Shown here: positions 16,590 to 26,036 of the stretch, in pieces
Numbering within the stretch: the stretch's first letter is position 1
Layout: every line of letters starts with the position of its first letter
Assembly: GCA_030150045.1 (NCBI GenBank)
Contig: JASLGM010000039.1
Coordinates: 124,001-188,000 of the forward strand
Source of the DNA: Taishania sp.
Lineage (GTDB): Bacteria > Bacteroidota > Bacteroidia > Flavobacteriales_D > Crocinitomicaceae
Direction of reading: 5' to 3'
Length of the DNA stretch: 64,000 nucleotides
Notes under the pieces: model-generated
Databases searched by the model: none
What the model was told of the DNA's origin: nothing
Seen by the model: only the letters and a program-made list of their open reading frames with translations
Translations under genes and position numbers: made by a program

Positions 16590-19460
16590 CTAGAAACTAT
16601 AAGCGGCCTTTATCGACAATGCCACTGAAGGTCTGATTGACGAAAATATTTGATTGGTTGCTCCAAAGTTTTTGTACAACTCCTCTTTGCGATCATTTAA
16701 TAAGTTATTCGCTTTGAATACAATGTTCCATTGTTCTTTCTCTCCCCATTTGTATCCTGCAGTAAAATTCAAGCTATGAAAAGGTTTTGTATAAACATCT
16801 GGACGATCCACCATTCCTACATATACAAGAGTGCTTCCTTGAACATTGTAGAACAATCCTAAATCCAACCCTTTAACTTTATCTTTTCCTGAAAAAGTAA
16901 AACCAGCATTTACTACAACTGGGGCTTGCCCTGCCATTTGTCTGTAATTTTTGACCGTTTCACCTTCACGTGCATAAAGGATTCTACTTTCTAACTCCGT
17001 TTCACTTATTTTGATTTTTGAATATGAATACGTGAAGTTGGCAATAAAAGTAAACCCTTCTAGTTTTGACCAAATCGGCTTCAATCCAAGCTGCACTTCT
17101 ACTTCCGCACCTAACAAATCTCCATCACCTACATTTCGAGGTTGGAAAGATCCTTGTTGGGTGGCATACTGAACAATTTCAATTGGATTTAAGAATTTTT
17201 TATAGAATGCTCCAACAGAAATCACCTGATTTAAAGTTGGATACAACTCCCATCTTACATCAGCATTATGAATGTTTGTACTTCTTAGATTTCCATCCCA
17301 ATACACTTTACCTGTCGCAACATCTTTATCTTGGAACATCCCTCCGATATAAGTACGACCTGTTAATGGATCTGCAATTTCAGCAAAAGACATTTCTTTA
17401 AATGTAGGTCTTACCGTTGTTTTACCGTATGAAAATCGTAAATTTTGTTTTTCTGTAATTGCAAAAGTAAAATTCGCAGTTGGGAACAACCCTATCTCAT
17501 CAATTACCTTTTCATCTCTAAGTACATTTGTACCCAATTGATCTTGTCCGGTGTAATGCTGTTGATAATACTCTGTACGCAGTCCCAAAGTAGCCTTCAG
17601 TCTTTTTGCTGGCTGGAAATACAAAGAGGCATATCCACCGAAGCTATTTACATTCGATTGAAACTGATTTGGATTTACAGGCAAGAAATTCGCTTCCACC
17701 GTAGTTCCCTTTGTTGGATTCCCATTGTATGGCCAAAGGTTTTCTTGCGCAAAAAGTTCATCTGGATTTCCTGTCAAATCGATCCCTCTTACATTCACCA
17801 TAAACATTCTAACTTGGTAATCTCTTGCTTTATAGAGGTGACTTGCACCAAATTTCACTTCTCCTTCACGACCAAACCAATTTAATTTGCGTTTTACATT
17901 CAATTTTGAAGTCATATTGATTTCATTCAAATCTCTCCAAATTCTTTGTGGGAAACCAGATTCAGTACTGATAGACAAAAAGCTGCCTCTGTCTTCATAA
18001 CGTGTCATTCGAACATCTGGATCTTTAATCATGGAATAGGTTGGTGCCAATACATAATCCAAAGACCATTTTTCATTTTTCCCTAGTTCATTTTTCCCTA
18101 AAAACTGCACTGTACTAATGGATCGTTGACTGTATTCAAGGTTGTGTTGAAATCCTGAGAAGTTAGAGCCTAAGTCAGAACTTTTATAATTAAAAATCCC
18201 TGCTTTAGATTCGCCATTCTGAACATGTAATAAAATTAAAGATTGAGAAGAGCGTTTAGACGACCGTCCAAACATAGCCATTCCATTCCATTGTACATTG
18301 TTAATTCCTACTTCTCCTTTTTGTTCAATTCTTTGAATCAGTTCTTTTTCAGTCTTATCTGCACTTCTTCCGAAACGATTATATTTAACATCTGAATAAA
18401 ACTCCGTGCTATTTGAATAACCCAATTGAACTTGATAGCCTAACGTTCTTTTTTCATTTTTAAATGCATCGCCATAATTCACACTAAATCCACCATCCAT
18501 TCCAGACATGGCACGTTGAGCGCCCATCGTTGGATTAAATGCTTTTAAAGCTGCTTTATATTCAGCCGCTTGAGCACCATTAGGATTTCCAATTACTTGT
18601 GCAAAATAAGGCAATGTTTCAACCGGAATTTTTCTGCTACTATTTCCAAAACCTAAAAAATCGGTTGATGCCCCTTTATAGGTCAAGTAATTTTTATTGA
18701 AGTGCATTCCAGGGGTAAACCCTAAACTAACACTCACGCTCCCTCCTTTATTGTTTGGAATAGTTTTGGAACGGATATCCACTACCCCACCAGCAAAGTC
18801 TGCAGGATGTTCTGCTAAAAATGATTTATTTACAATAATATTCTCAACGATTCCAACCGGAAATAAATCCATTTGTACGGCATTCTTATCAGGATCTAAG
18901 CCTGGTATTTCTGCTCCATTTAACAATGTTTTATTGTATCTGTCTCCAATTCCGCGTACATAAATGTATTTCCCATTCGCAATTGAAACTCCTGTAATTC
19001 TAGACATGGCTTGAGCGGCATCACTGTCACCCGTTTTTTTCAATTGAGAAGAAGATATACCATCAACGGCATTTGCAGCATTCAACTTCAAAGCATTTAC
19101 TGCTGCAACATTGTCTACTTTCCGCACAGCACTAATAACTACCTCATCCACTTCTTTGGCAGCTGATTCACCTAGGACTATGTTTCCTAAATTTTTATTT
19201 TCCTTTAATACCACGTTAGATAGTACTAACGTATCGGTATAAGAAGTGTAAATTTTTACGGTATAATTCCCTGAATTTAACTCCAGTTTAAAATCCCCAT
19301 CTGAAGAACAGATTGCTCTATGAGCTCCTGGTTGAACCAAGATTCTTGCTCCTACAAAAGGCTCGTTCGTTTCATGATCAATTACTTTACCTGACAACAC
19401 ATGTTGTCCAAAAGCAAAAGAAGAAAGTATCATAACAAAAAGTACTATGACTTGTTTCAT
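16590..19460 (-). CDS. TonB-dependent outer-membrane receptor with carboxypeptidase-regulatory-like N-terminus
   Basis: 956 aa. A signal peptide (MKQVIVLFVMILSSFAFGQ) is followed by a CarboxypepD_reg-like beta domain (20-100, VLSGKVIDHETNEPFVGARI), a TonB-box/plug region (110-240, with SRITGVSIANGKYIYVRGIG and DFAGGVVDIRSKT), and a long 22-strand-type barrel ending in aromatic SIKAAYSF. It imports an unidentified substrate energised by TonB. It follows the lipoprotein gene on the same strand, across a terminator-like hairpin. Its place between two PhoB-like regulators and a phosphate transporter suggests a phosphate-related substrate; that is inference only. Confidence 0.9.
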   Translation of the reverse strand: MKQVIVLFVMILSSFAFGQHVLSGKVIDHETNEPFVGARILVQPGAHRAICSSDGDFKLELNSGNYTVKIYTSYTDTLVLSNVVLKENKNLGNIVLGESAAKEVDEVVISAVRKVDNVAAVNALKLNAANAVDGISSSQLKKTGDSDAAQAMSRITGVSIANGKYIYVRGIGDRYNKTLLNGAEIPGLDPDKNAVQMDLFPVGIVENIIVNKSFLAEHPADFAGGVVDIRSKTIPNNKGGSVSVSLGFTPGMHFNKNYLTYKGASTDFLGFGNSSRKIPVETLPYFAQVIGNPNGAQAAEYKAALKAFNPTMGAQRAMSGMDGGFSVNYGDAFKNEKRTLGYQVQLGYSNSTEFYSDVKYNRFGRSADKTEKELIQRIEQKGEVGINNVQWNGMAMFGRSSKRSSQSLILLHVQNGESKAGIFNYKSSDLGSNFSGFQHNLEYSQRSISTVQFLGKNELGKNEKWSLDYVLAPTYSMIKDPDVRMTRYEDRGSFLSISTESGFPQRIWRDLNEINMTSKLNVKRKLNWFGREGEVKFGASHLYKARDYQVRMFMVNVRGIDLTGNPDELFAQENLWPYNGNPTKGTTVEANFLPVNPNQFQSNVNSFGGYASLYFQPAKRLKATLGLRTEYYQQHYTGQDQLGTNVLRDEKVIDEIGLFPTANFTFAITEKQNLRFSYGKTTVRPTFKEMSFAEIADPLTGRTYIGGMFQDKDVATGKVYWDGNLRSTNIHNADVRWELYPTLNQVISVGAFYKKFLNPIEIVQYATQQGSFQPRNVGDGDLLGAEVEVQLGLKPIWSKLEGFTFIANFTYSYSKIKISETELESRILYAREGETVKNYRQMAGQAPVVVNAGFTFSGKDKVKGLDLGLFYNVQGSTLVYVGMVDRPDVYTKPFHSLNFTAGYKWGEKEQWNIVFKANNLLNDRKEELYKNFGATNQIFSSIRPSVALSIKAAYSF

Positions 19461-19494
19461 ATCAATTTAGTAAATAGAAAATAAATGGAAAATG

Positions 19495-19529
19495 GAAAAA
19501 ATCGTTCAGCGGCATTACCGCTGAACGAT
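19495..19529 (-). terminator. Intercistronic terminator/attenuator between lipoprotein and TonB receptor genes
   Basis: Perfect 12-bp stem (arms 19501-19512 and 19518-19529, ATCGTTCAGCGG and its complement) with a 5-nt loop, followed on the minus strand by six Us. It lies in the 86-nt gap after the lipoprotein stop and before the receptor start, so read-through would set the receptor-to-lipoprotein ratio. Confidence 0.85.
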
Positions 19530-19546
19530 AAATATTATGGTATTAA

Positions 19547-20827
19547 TTAAAATTGGCTCAACTCTCCGGCAACTGACGCCCAAGTCCAACCTGCGAATAC
19601 TGATTTATTTGCTCCGACAGTGTTTGCTCCTTGTGCTACTGCTGTTGCGTGTGCATCAGTACCATCTCTAAATGTAGTTACTAAGGTTGCACCCGTTGCT
19701 AATGTTACTTGTAGATTTTCAAATTTCAACACTCCACTTGCATAGTTATCAAGTGTTTTTTGTCCACTCAAAGAAAGATCTCCACGTCCATTCACTGCTG
19801 GATCAGGGAATCCGAAGAAGTATAGGTTTTTAAACGTACCTCTTGCTCCGTCTCTAAAATCTCCTAACTCTGCTACTGTTGATCCTTTGATTGAACCATT
19901 CATTAACGTATGTGCAGCTAAATAAGCGCCTTCCGGACCATCAATTTCTAAAGTATGATCGGTCTCAGCTCCTGCGATTACGATAAAGTTGTCTACCGTT
20001 CCAGCCCATGCTTGATCTGTATCTACTCCATCATCTCCTGGATTCCAAACTAAAAGGTTTTTCACGTTTACCGTACCTCCAAAGAATTCAATCCCATCAT
20101 CTTGATTAGCGATGATTTCAATGTTTTCAATTACAGTTCCGTTTCCTACTCCTCCAAGTGTCAACCCATTGATCTCGTTCCCTTCACCAATATTCGCTCC
20201 ACCGTGACGGATAGAAAGATATTTTAAAACTCCTGAATTATCATTTTCAACCGTTCCTCCATACATTCCATTTGGATCTGATGCAGGAATTCCTTCAATT
20301 TGCATTGTAGGGTTTGTAGCTGAAATAGGTGCATTTCCTAACACGATTAATCCTCCCCATAAACCATTCATATCTGTGTCTAAATTCGGTGAAGCAATTT
20401 GTCCAGATTTGATTTCATCAGCAATCGTTGTAAAAATGATTGGTTTAGTAGCTGTGCCTTCTGCCATTAACTTTGCGCCTCTTGCAATAATCAATGCTGT
20501 TGCATTAGCTCCTGTTCCTGCTTCACCTTTAATAACCGTTCCAGGCTCAATGGTTAATGTTGCACCGTTAGTTACCGCAACGCGACTTGTCAAAATGTAC
20601 GTTTTATCACTTGTCCAAGTTGTGTTTGCGGTGATATTATCTCTTACATAAATTGTTGCTGCATCTGCTTGATCAGCGAATTTACAAGACCCATCATCTT
20701 TCTTAGCTGATGTACTGTAATTCAAAGCTTTGCTATCTGTACATCCTTCTTTTTTACAAGATGTTGCTCCTAGCACTACAAACGCTCCTAATAATAAGGC
20801 TCCAATTTTAATTTTTGTTGTTTTCAT
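19547..20827 (-). CDS. Surface lipoprotein with parallel beta-helix-like body
   Basis: 426 aa. A lipobox ATSC near residue 24 follows a hydrophobic signal. Next is the short motif GCTDSKALNYSTSAKKDDGS, widespread in Bacteroidota exported proteins, then a long repetitive beta region (VTNGATLTIEPGTVIKG, ALIIARGAKLMAEG and similar turns) expected to form a right-handed beta-helix. No enzymatic motif was recognised. It is upstream of the TonB receptor on the same strand, the usual receptor-plus-lipoprotein arrangement, and may help capture the same ligand. Confidence 0.7.
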   Translation of the reverse strand: MKTTKIKIGALLLGAFVVLGATSCKKEGCTDSKALNYSTSAKKDDGSCKFADQADAATIYVRDNITANTTWTSDKTYILTSRVAVTNGATLTIEPGTVIKGEAGTGANATALIIARGAKLMAEGTATKPIIFTTIADEIKSGQIASPNLDTDMNGLWGGLIVLGNAPISATNPTMQIEGIPASDPNGMYGGTVENDNSGVLKYLSIRHGGANIGEGNEINGLTLGGVGNGTVIENIEIIANQDDGIEFFGGTVNVKNLLVWNPGDDGVDTDQAWAGTVDNFIVIAGAETDHTLEIDGPEGAYLAAHTLMNGSIKGSTVAELGDFRDGARGTFKNLYFFGFPDPAVNGRGDLSLSGQKTLDNYASGVLKFENLQVTLATGATLVTTFRDGTDAHATAVAQGANTVGANKSVFAGWTWASVAGELSQF

Positions 20828-21030
20828 TCAATTCGATTTTGATGATGCAAATTTCATTCAACTAAACCGATTTTCTATTCGGATAAAATTAAAGGATTAT
20901 CAACGATATGTAAACAGAAATTAATATGCAGTTAACATTGGTTTGAAAAAGTAGATACCTGAAAATCTTTCCTTCTGTTTTCCGCAAAAGTTCAACAATA
21001 CCCATTACTTTTACGTTAAATATTCAGACA

Positions 21031-23097
21031 ATGATCTTTCTAAGACTGTTCTTTTTGATGACATTTTTATCTCTTTTTTCTGCCGTATTCGGACAGAAAG
21101 AGGTAGCCTTTAGCCATTTTTCGAAGCACGATATCCCTTTTTTAGCAACCCAAGCATTCGACGATCAGGATTATTTGGTCTGGAGCTTAGATTACGAAGC
21201 ATATCAAGAAGCAATCAACGATAAGGCACATCTTACCATACGCTACAAAACACCTAAAGACATCAATTGGACAATTGTCGACTCCGTTTCTGTCCATGCC
21301 ACAAAATTCCGTTTACAACTCCCTTCCACCAATGACACCTATGCCATTCAAATAGGAATTACTGAAAATGGGAACACCGTTTACAGGGAAGCCATCGCTT
21401 ACACCAATAGGGATAATTGGGGGATTTTTCAATGGTTGAAACTTATTGGAGCCCTAGGTCTTTTGATCTACGGAATGAAAGTCCTCAGTGACAGCACCCA
21501 ACAATTATCAGGCTCTAAACTTCGAAACTTATTAGAATCACTCACCTCTAACTCATTTAAAAGTATCTTAACCGGTCTTGGAATTACGGCACTCATTCAG
21601 GCATCTGCTATTACTGTCATCATGACCTCCTCATTTACAAGTGCTGGATTAATTTCACTACGACAAGCTGCCGGTGTCATTATGGGGGCCAACATAGGTA
21701 CTACCATCAAAGGCTGGTTGATTTCCATGCTTGGATTTGATTTAAACCTCTATCAATATGCACTCATTCTCTTCGCACTTTCGTTTCCATTCTTGTTTCT
21801 AAACAAAAGTAACTTTCGTTCAATCGGTAATTTAATCATCGGATTGGCCTTATTATTACTCGGATTAGACTTCATCAAAAACACTGTTCCCAGTTTAACA
21901 ACTGAAACACCTTGGGTTAATTTCTTTATGAATTATCAGGACATACCTGTTTTGACCACCTTACTTTTTGTGGCACTCGGAATTGTCATTTCATTTATCA
22001 TCCAGTCTTCGTCAGCTGCATTAATTCTCTCTATGGCCTTGATCAGTAATGGGGTCCTCAGTTTTGAAGCAGGTGTTGCAATGATTTTAGGAGAAAACAT
22101 TGGAACGACGTTCACATGTGAAATTGCCGCTATGATTGGGAACACAAATGCCAAAAGGACAGTTCGTATACACACTTTATTCAATTTAATTGGAAATCTT
22201 TGGGCCATTCTCGCTCTCCCCGTTTTGATGGAAATCATTGCACATTCAATGGTTTATTTGGGCTGGGGAAATCCAATTACCGACTCTTCTAACGCTGGTG
22301 CAATTGGTTTAGCCTTCTTCCACACTTTATTTAACGTAGTAAACACCTTATTACTGGTCGGATTCATCCCACAACTGATTGACCTTGCCAAAAGTACCGT
22401 TCGCAAAAAGCATACGCAGAAAAAACAAACCGATTTACAATTTATTGGATCTGGCTTGGTCAGTAATCCCGCTTTATCTCTATCAGAAGCTAGAAAATCC
22501 ATCTATAAACTAGCAAATACAACTTTAAACATGTCGCATTTGGCATCTCAATTAGTGACCGAAAAAGACAGTAAAGTGCAAGAACTAAAAATCAATCAAC
22601 TGCAAAAACTAGAAGACGAATCGGATGCCCAAGAAAAGTCCATTTTGCGTTACCTCAACTCTATTTCTGAAGGCGAACTCAGTCCCGCAACAGCAAAACA
22701 GATTCACATTCTCAGTGTGGTTGCTCATGATTTTGAACGCATTGGAGACACGTATGACCGAATCGGTAAAATTTTACACAAGCGCCTAAATGACAAAATA
22801 TGGCTGACTCCAAATCAACGTTCTAACATCCTTTCCTTGTTTAATGAGGTAAACAAAGGTTTTGAGCTTTTGATGGAAAACATTCAAACGGATAAAATAA
22901 ATTTACAAGAAGCCATTCGCATTGAAGACTCCATTAACTCGCTCAGAAATAGGTTTAGAAAAGAGTATTTTCAGGCCTTGGACGAGAGCGACCAAAACAT
23001 AAAAGGTGGTTTACTTTACAGTGAATTATTTACCTTATTGGAAAAAATAGGCGATCATATTTTAAAAATCACTCATCACGCTAAAGACTTAGGTTAA
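21031..23097 (+). CDS. Na/phosphate cotransporter with PhoU-like tail and extra periplasmic domain
   Basis: 688 aa. A signal-peptide-like segment (residues 1-21) and about 110 residues of predicted periplasmic beta-rich sequence precede the transporter, which is unusual for the family. The Na/Pi cotransporter core (about 135-455) has two inverted repeats, TALIQASAITVIMTSSF near residue 188 and ISFIIQSSSAALILSMAL near residue 320. The second keeps the canonical QSSSA, while the first has QASAI. The C-terminal 200 residues are helical and PhoU-like (VVAHDFERIGDTYDRIG and LEKIGDHILKI). It would move phosphate with sodium across the inner membrane. It is the core of the presumed phosphate cluster. 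Confidence 0.85.
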   Translation: MIFLRLFFLMTFLSLFSAVFGQKEVAFSHFSKHDIPFLATQAFDDQDYLVWSLDYEAYQEAINDKAHLTIRYKTPKDINWTIVDSVSVHATKFRLQLPSTNDTYAIQIGITENGNTVYREAIAYTNRDNWGIFQWLKLIGALGLLIYGMKVLSDSTQQLSGSKLRNLLESLTSNSFKSILTGLGITALIQASAITVIMTSSFTSAGLISLRQAAGVIMGANIGTTIKGWLISMLGFDLNLYQYALILFALSFPFLFLNKSNFRSIGNLIIGLALLLLGLDFIKNTVPSLTTETPWVNFFMNYQDIPVLTTLLFVALGIVISFIIQSSSAALILSMALISNGVLSFEAGVAMILGENIGTTFTCEIAAMIGNTNAKRTVRIHTLFNLIGNLWAILALPVLMEIIAHSMVYLGWGNPITDSSNAGAIGLAFFHTLFNVVNTLLLVGFIPQLIDLAKSTVRKKHTQKKQTDLQFIGSGLVSNPALSLSEARKSIYKLANTTLNMSHLASQLVTEKDSKVQELKINQLQKLEDESDAQEKSILRYLNSISEGELSPATAKQIHILSVVAHDFERIGDTYDRIGKILHKRLNDKIWLTPNQRSNILSLFNEVNKGFELLMENIQTDKINLQEAIRIEDSINSLRNRFRKEYFQALDESDQNIKGGLLYSELFTLLEKIGDHILKITHHAKDLG

Positions 23098-23105
23098 GTC
23101 TAAAA

Positions 23106-23503
23106 GAAGGCAGCCTTAACGGTTTACACGCTATAGTAAACGCTCAAAAAAGGATTCACTTGCCGTTTCCCAAGGGCTTCCGTTGGTCGCCTTGTTCTCC
23201 TGGCGTGAATGTTCCTTTTTCGATTTGTTTAGCTGTCGCGCTCCACCCTAGCTGTTGAAATATGGGAAAACACTATCGTTTGTTTTGAACAACCAAATAT
23301 TTACCTTTCTAAACAAAAAAACATTTTTAGTCTCCACTTTTGGAATGAGAAACTTGGAATTTCAATGTATATTTTGGTGTGAAAATAGATCTCCGCGGCA
23401 GGGATGCTAGCGGTTAGCCCACAGTTCCCTCAAGTCATCTTGGGGGACGAGGACTAGTAGCGGACAGCCCGGTGCACAAGTAACACTTGGGGAGCCGCCC
23501 AAG
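23106..23503 (+). repeat. Full two-module repeat, copy A2/B2
   Basis: Module A (23106-23260) starts 8 nt after the cotransporter stop with AAGGCAGCC, contains the hairpin GTTTAC/GTAAAC, the loop CTTCCGTTGGTCGC on the stem CAAGG/CCTTG, and an outer stem AAAAAGGA/TCCTTTTT plus TTCAC/GTGAA. Module B (23393-23503) begins CCGCGGCAGGGATGC and ends GAGCCGCCCAAG. Its closing arms are CGGC/GCCG and its first hairpin is CCTCAAG/CTTGGGG. The conserved AGCGGACAGCCCGG string lies between the hairpins. It occupies the gap between convergent genes. Confidence 0.85.
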
Positions 23504-23526
23504 AAAAAAAATTGATTTAACTAGAT

Positions 23527-24483
23527 CTACAGCTTTGACACGGCAGCATCCTTTCCCTTTTCAATTTCCTTTTGAGAAGAATACATGCATTCCCGATCGG
23601 GCTCAATATGGATGAGAATGTCTTTTATCTCCAGGTTATCTTCCATCACAACGTCCTTCACTCGGTGAGCAATTTCGTGACCTTTCAACACCGTAATATC
23701 TGCTTTAACCTGTAAGTGCATGTCTACGAAATAATGCAATCCGGACTTTCTAATGTACATTTTTTCGATTTCCGAAACGCCTTCAATCTTTAGGGCATTT
23801 TGTTCAATTTCTCTTTCTAATTCGGGGTAGGTATTTTGATCCAAAATCTCACCAAGAATAGGAATAAACATGCGATAAGCGTTGTATAAAATCACCAAAC
23901 AGCCCAATAACGCTGCCCAACTGTCGGCAACGGCATATTTTTCTCCTCCTAGAACGGCAATAGTCACACCGATTAAAGCGGCCAAAGAAGTAATGGCATC
24001 CGTTCTATGGTGCCAAGCATCCGCCAACATCGCGCTACTGTTCAATTTTCTGGCTTTCCGAATGACATATTGGTACATTGCCTCTTTATAAATAATGATT
24101 CCTGTCAAGAAATAAAGCGTAAAGGTCTCGGGTACGGTTTGTTCATTTGTAACGATTCCGATAATGCTGTGGTAGGCAATTAAAACAGCTGCTCCAACTA
24201 GGAATATCACAACCAAAAAACTGGTTAAAGGCTCTATTTTTCCGTGTCCATAAGGATATTTATGATCTGCAGGCTTCTGGGAATAACGTAAAGCGAGTAT
24301 TAACAAGAAAGTCGAAATGGCATCACCACAAGATTCTATGGCATCTGTTAATACCGCATCGGACTTTCCGAAAATTCCTACAGATAGTTTAATGACAACC
24401 AAAACAATGGTTCCGAATAAACTGAACAACAAGGTAGAAGATGCTTCATCCCTTCGATTACTTTTCACTTTCTCAGAAGCCAT
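23527..24483 (-). CDS. Cation diffusion facilitator family transporter
   Basis: 318 aa, typical of CDF metal/proton antiporters. Six transmembrane segments span roughly residues 15-205. Metal-site residues occur in DAIESCGDAIST (TM2) and ADAWHHRTDAI (TM5, H-x3-D), the Zn-selective pattern. The cytosolic C-terminal domain (about 210-300) contains the histidines of VDMHLQVKAD and HEIAHRVKD and ends in ILIHIEP. Likely exports Zn, Fe or Mn. It lies 40 nt downstream of the porin gene on the same strand. Confidence 0.9.
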   Translation of the reverse strand: MASEKVKSNRRDEASSTLLFSLFGTIVLVVIKLSVGIFGKSDAVLTDAIESCGDAISTFLLILALRYSQKPADHKYPYGHGKIEPLTSFLVVIFLVGAAVLIAYHSIIGIVTNEQTVPETFTLYFLTGIIIYKEAMYQYVIRKARKLNSSAMLADAWHHRTDAITSLAALIGVTIAVLGGEKYAVADSWAALLGCLVILYNAYRMFIPILGEILDQNTYPELEREIEQNALKIEGVSEIEKMYIRKSGLHYFVDMHLQVKADITVLKGHEIAHRVKDVVMEDNLEIKDILIHIEPDRECMYSSQKEIEKGKDAAVSKL

Positions 24484-24523
24484 ACTTTCATTTTTTTACG
24501 AAAGTAAGGTCAAATCTTTTAAA

Positions 24524-25723
24524 TTAAAAATTAACTTGTGCTTGAATTCTAATACTGTGTCCAAACTGTCGATTATCTTGTTTTTGGTGATCGATATATG
24601 TGCGATCGGAATAGGAATACTGTGCTACAAGTTCAAAGTTTTTGAAAGGTTGCCATTCCAAGCCAGCATTCACTTCGTTTACAATATAACTTCTTGCATC
24701 TCTTTCGTATTTTTTTCCTCCATCGTAGTAATGGTATTTAACGAAAGGAATCAACAATTGCTTTTTGATTTTCACTTGATAATTCGCGAGGATATATCCG
24801 CCATGTAAATTTCGTGTTTCAATAGAATCAGTAACCACATTATATTGTGGTCCTTTCCCAATATTGTATTCCGCTTGGATTCCGAATGGTTTTGGATACC
24901 ACACAAAGTGTGCACCTGCCCTTTGGTCAAGATATTCTTTTGTTGGGTTGTATTTTACCCCCTGAGAAATGTCTTTTCCCATCATTTGGTACACGCCAGA
25001 ATAAGCCCATACGCCAGCTTCAAAAATTTGATCTTTGATATAAAATGGATAGGCAAAACGGGTAATGATATGTTTATTCTTGTTTAACTCGCGTGTGTTT
25101 GTGGGTTGTCCATTTGAAAACCCAAAGGCAAACATTCCAAAGTCACCTGTTCCTTTAAGACCATCATCCACAATTTTTTTGAACAATTCTTTTTTCGATT
25201 TGGGCGACCACATGAAATAGACTCCTAAATCTCTTTCATTCACGAAAGTACTGTTAGTTGCATCGTTTCTATCGAGTGTTAATCGACTTCCAGAAGATTG
25301 TAAATTTTCAAAGCTTGATGGTACTTTACTTTGCCCGATACGTATACGGTAAACATTTTCTTTGTCTATTCCCAAATCAAAGAAAGCATCTCGTATTTGT
25401 CCGAAGTACATTTTTTCATCATTAAATGAACTTGCGAAATCCGGTTGAAAATAAAAATAAATTCGTGGGTGTACCTGTCCTGAAAAAACCAAGCGAGCTC
25501 TGCGCAATGACAAAGAAGAACCGTTTCCCCATTCTTTATCACATTGATCACAAGACAAGTTTGGATTACTTTCGTATAATCCGTTATATCTGATTTGAAA
25601 ATATCCCTTTATAGAGAAGTTTTCATACCATTTTTTTTTATCTGTGCTTTCCTTTTCTTCTTCTTGAGCAAAAGAAGTTACAGAAAACATCAACAAGGTA
25701 AGAATGAGTGTTAAGTGCTTCAC
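24524..25723 (-). CDS. Porin, phosphate-selective OprO/OprP-like
   Basis: 399 aa. A signal peptide (MKHLTLILTLLMFSVTSFAQ) leads into a beta-barrel rich in aromatic and alternating residues, with WYENFSIKGYFQIRYNGLYE at the N-terminus, LRRARLVFSGQVHPRIYFYFQPDF near residue 75, and a terminal IRIQAQVNF ending in Phe. This matches the phosphate-selective porin O/P family used for outer-membrane phosphate diffusion. It is divergent from the phoB-like/phoR-like pair, which share its upstream region. Substrate preference is inferred from family and context. Confidence 0.8.
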   Translation of the reverse strand: MKHLTLILTLLMFSVTSFAQEEEKESTDKKKWYENFSIKGYFQIRYNGLYESNPNLSCDQCDKEWGNGSSLSLRRARLVFSGQVHPRIYFYFQPDFASSFNDEKMYFGQIRDAFFDLGIDKENVYRIRIGQSKVPSSFENLQSSGSRLTLDRNDATNSTFVNERDLGVYFMWSPKSKKELFKKIVDDGLKGTGDFGMFAFGFSNGQPTNTRELNKNKHIITRFAYPFYIKDQIFEAGVWAYSGVYQMMGKDISQGVKYNPTKEYLDQRAGAHFVWYPKPFGIQAEYNIGKGPQYNVVTDSIETRNLHGGYILANYQVKIKKQLLIPFVKYHYYDGGKKYERDARSYIVNEVNAGLEWQPFKNFELVAQYSYSDRTYIDHQKQDNRQFGHSIRIQAQVNF

Positions 25724-25901
25724 AACTATTAATTTATTGGGGACAAACTTCCGAAATACTCTTTAAATATAATCCGTTATATGATATTGTTAACTTTAAT
25801 TTAATTCTGTTTTTACATAATATTAATCTAGTAACTCTTTCAAAATAGGCTGATTCCATCTTAAAGTTTCACTTTTACTAAACCGTTTAACAAGACTTGT
25901 T

Positions 25902-25919
25902 CTTAACAATGCCTTAACA
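25902..25919 (+). promoter_or_regulatory. PHO-box-like direct repeat
   Basis: CTTAACA occurs twice with an 11-nt period (25902-25908 and 25913-25919), the geometry of enterobacterial Pho boxes (two 7-mers, 4-nt spacer) recognised by tandem PhoB. The bases themselves differ from CTGTCAT. It lies between the divergent porin and phoB-like genes, 84 nt before a -7 element. A chance A/T-rich repeat cannot be excluded. Confidence 0.35.
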
Positions 25920-26002
25920 TTGAACCCGGCTTTTGCTCTTTCCTCTGTTTTTAGTTAACGTAAGCATAAATTTAACTTCACCTATATCGGTAGTACAAGT
26001 AT

Positions 26003-26010
26003 TAATTTTG
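26003..26010 (+). promoter_or_regulatory. -7 element of the phoB-like/phoR-like operon
   Basis: TAATTTTG fits TAnnTTTG, 27 nt before the ATG at 26037. No TTG is found at -33 spacing, as would suit an activator-dependent promoter. Confidence 0.5.
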
Positions 26011-26036
26011 TAATAAATAAACGTAAAAATTTAATT

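Noticed and set aside
20930..21030. A Pho-box-like repeat upstream of the Na/phosphate cotransporter
   Set aside because: Only one TTAACA is present, without a second 7-mer at 11-nt spacing, so a site could not be supported there.
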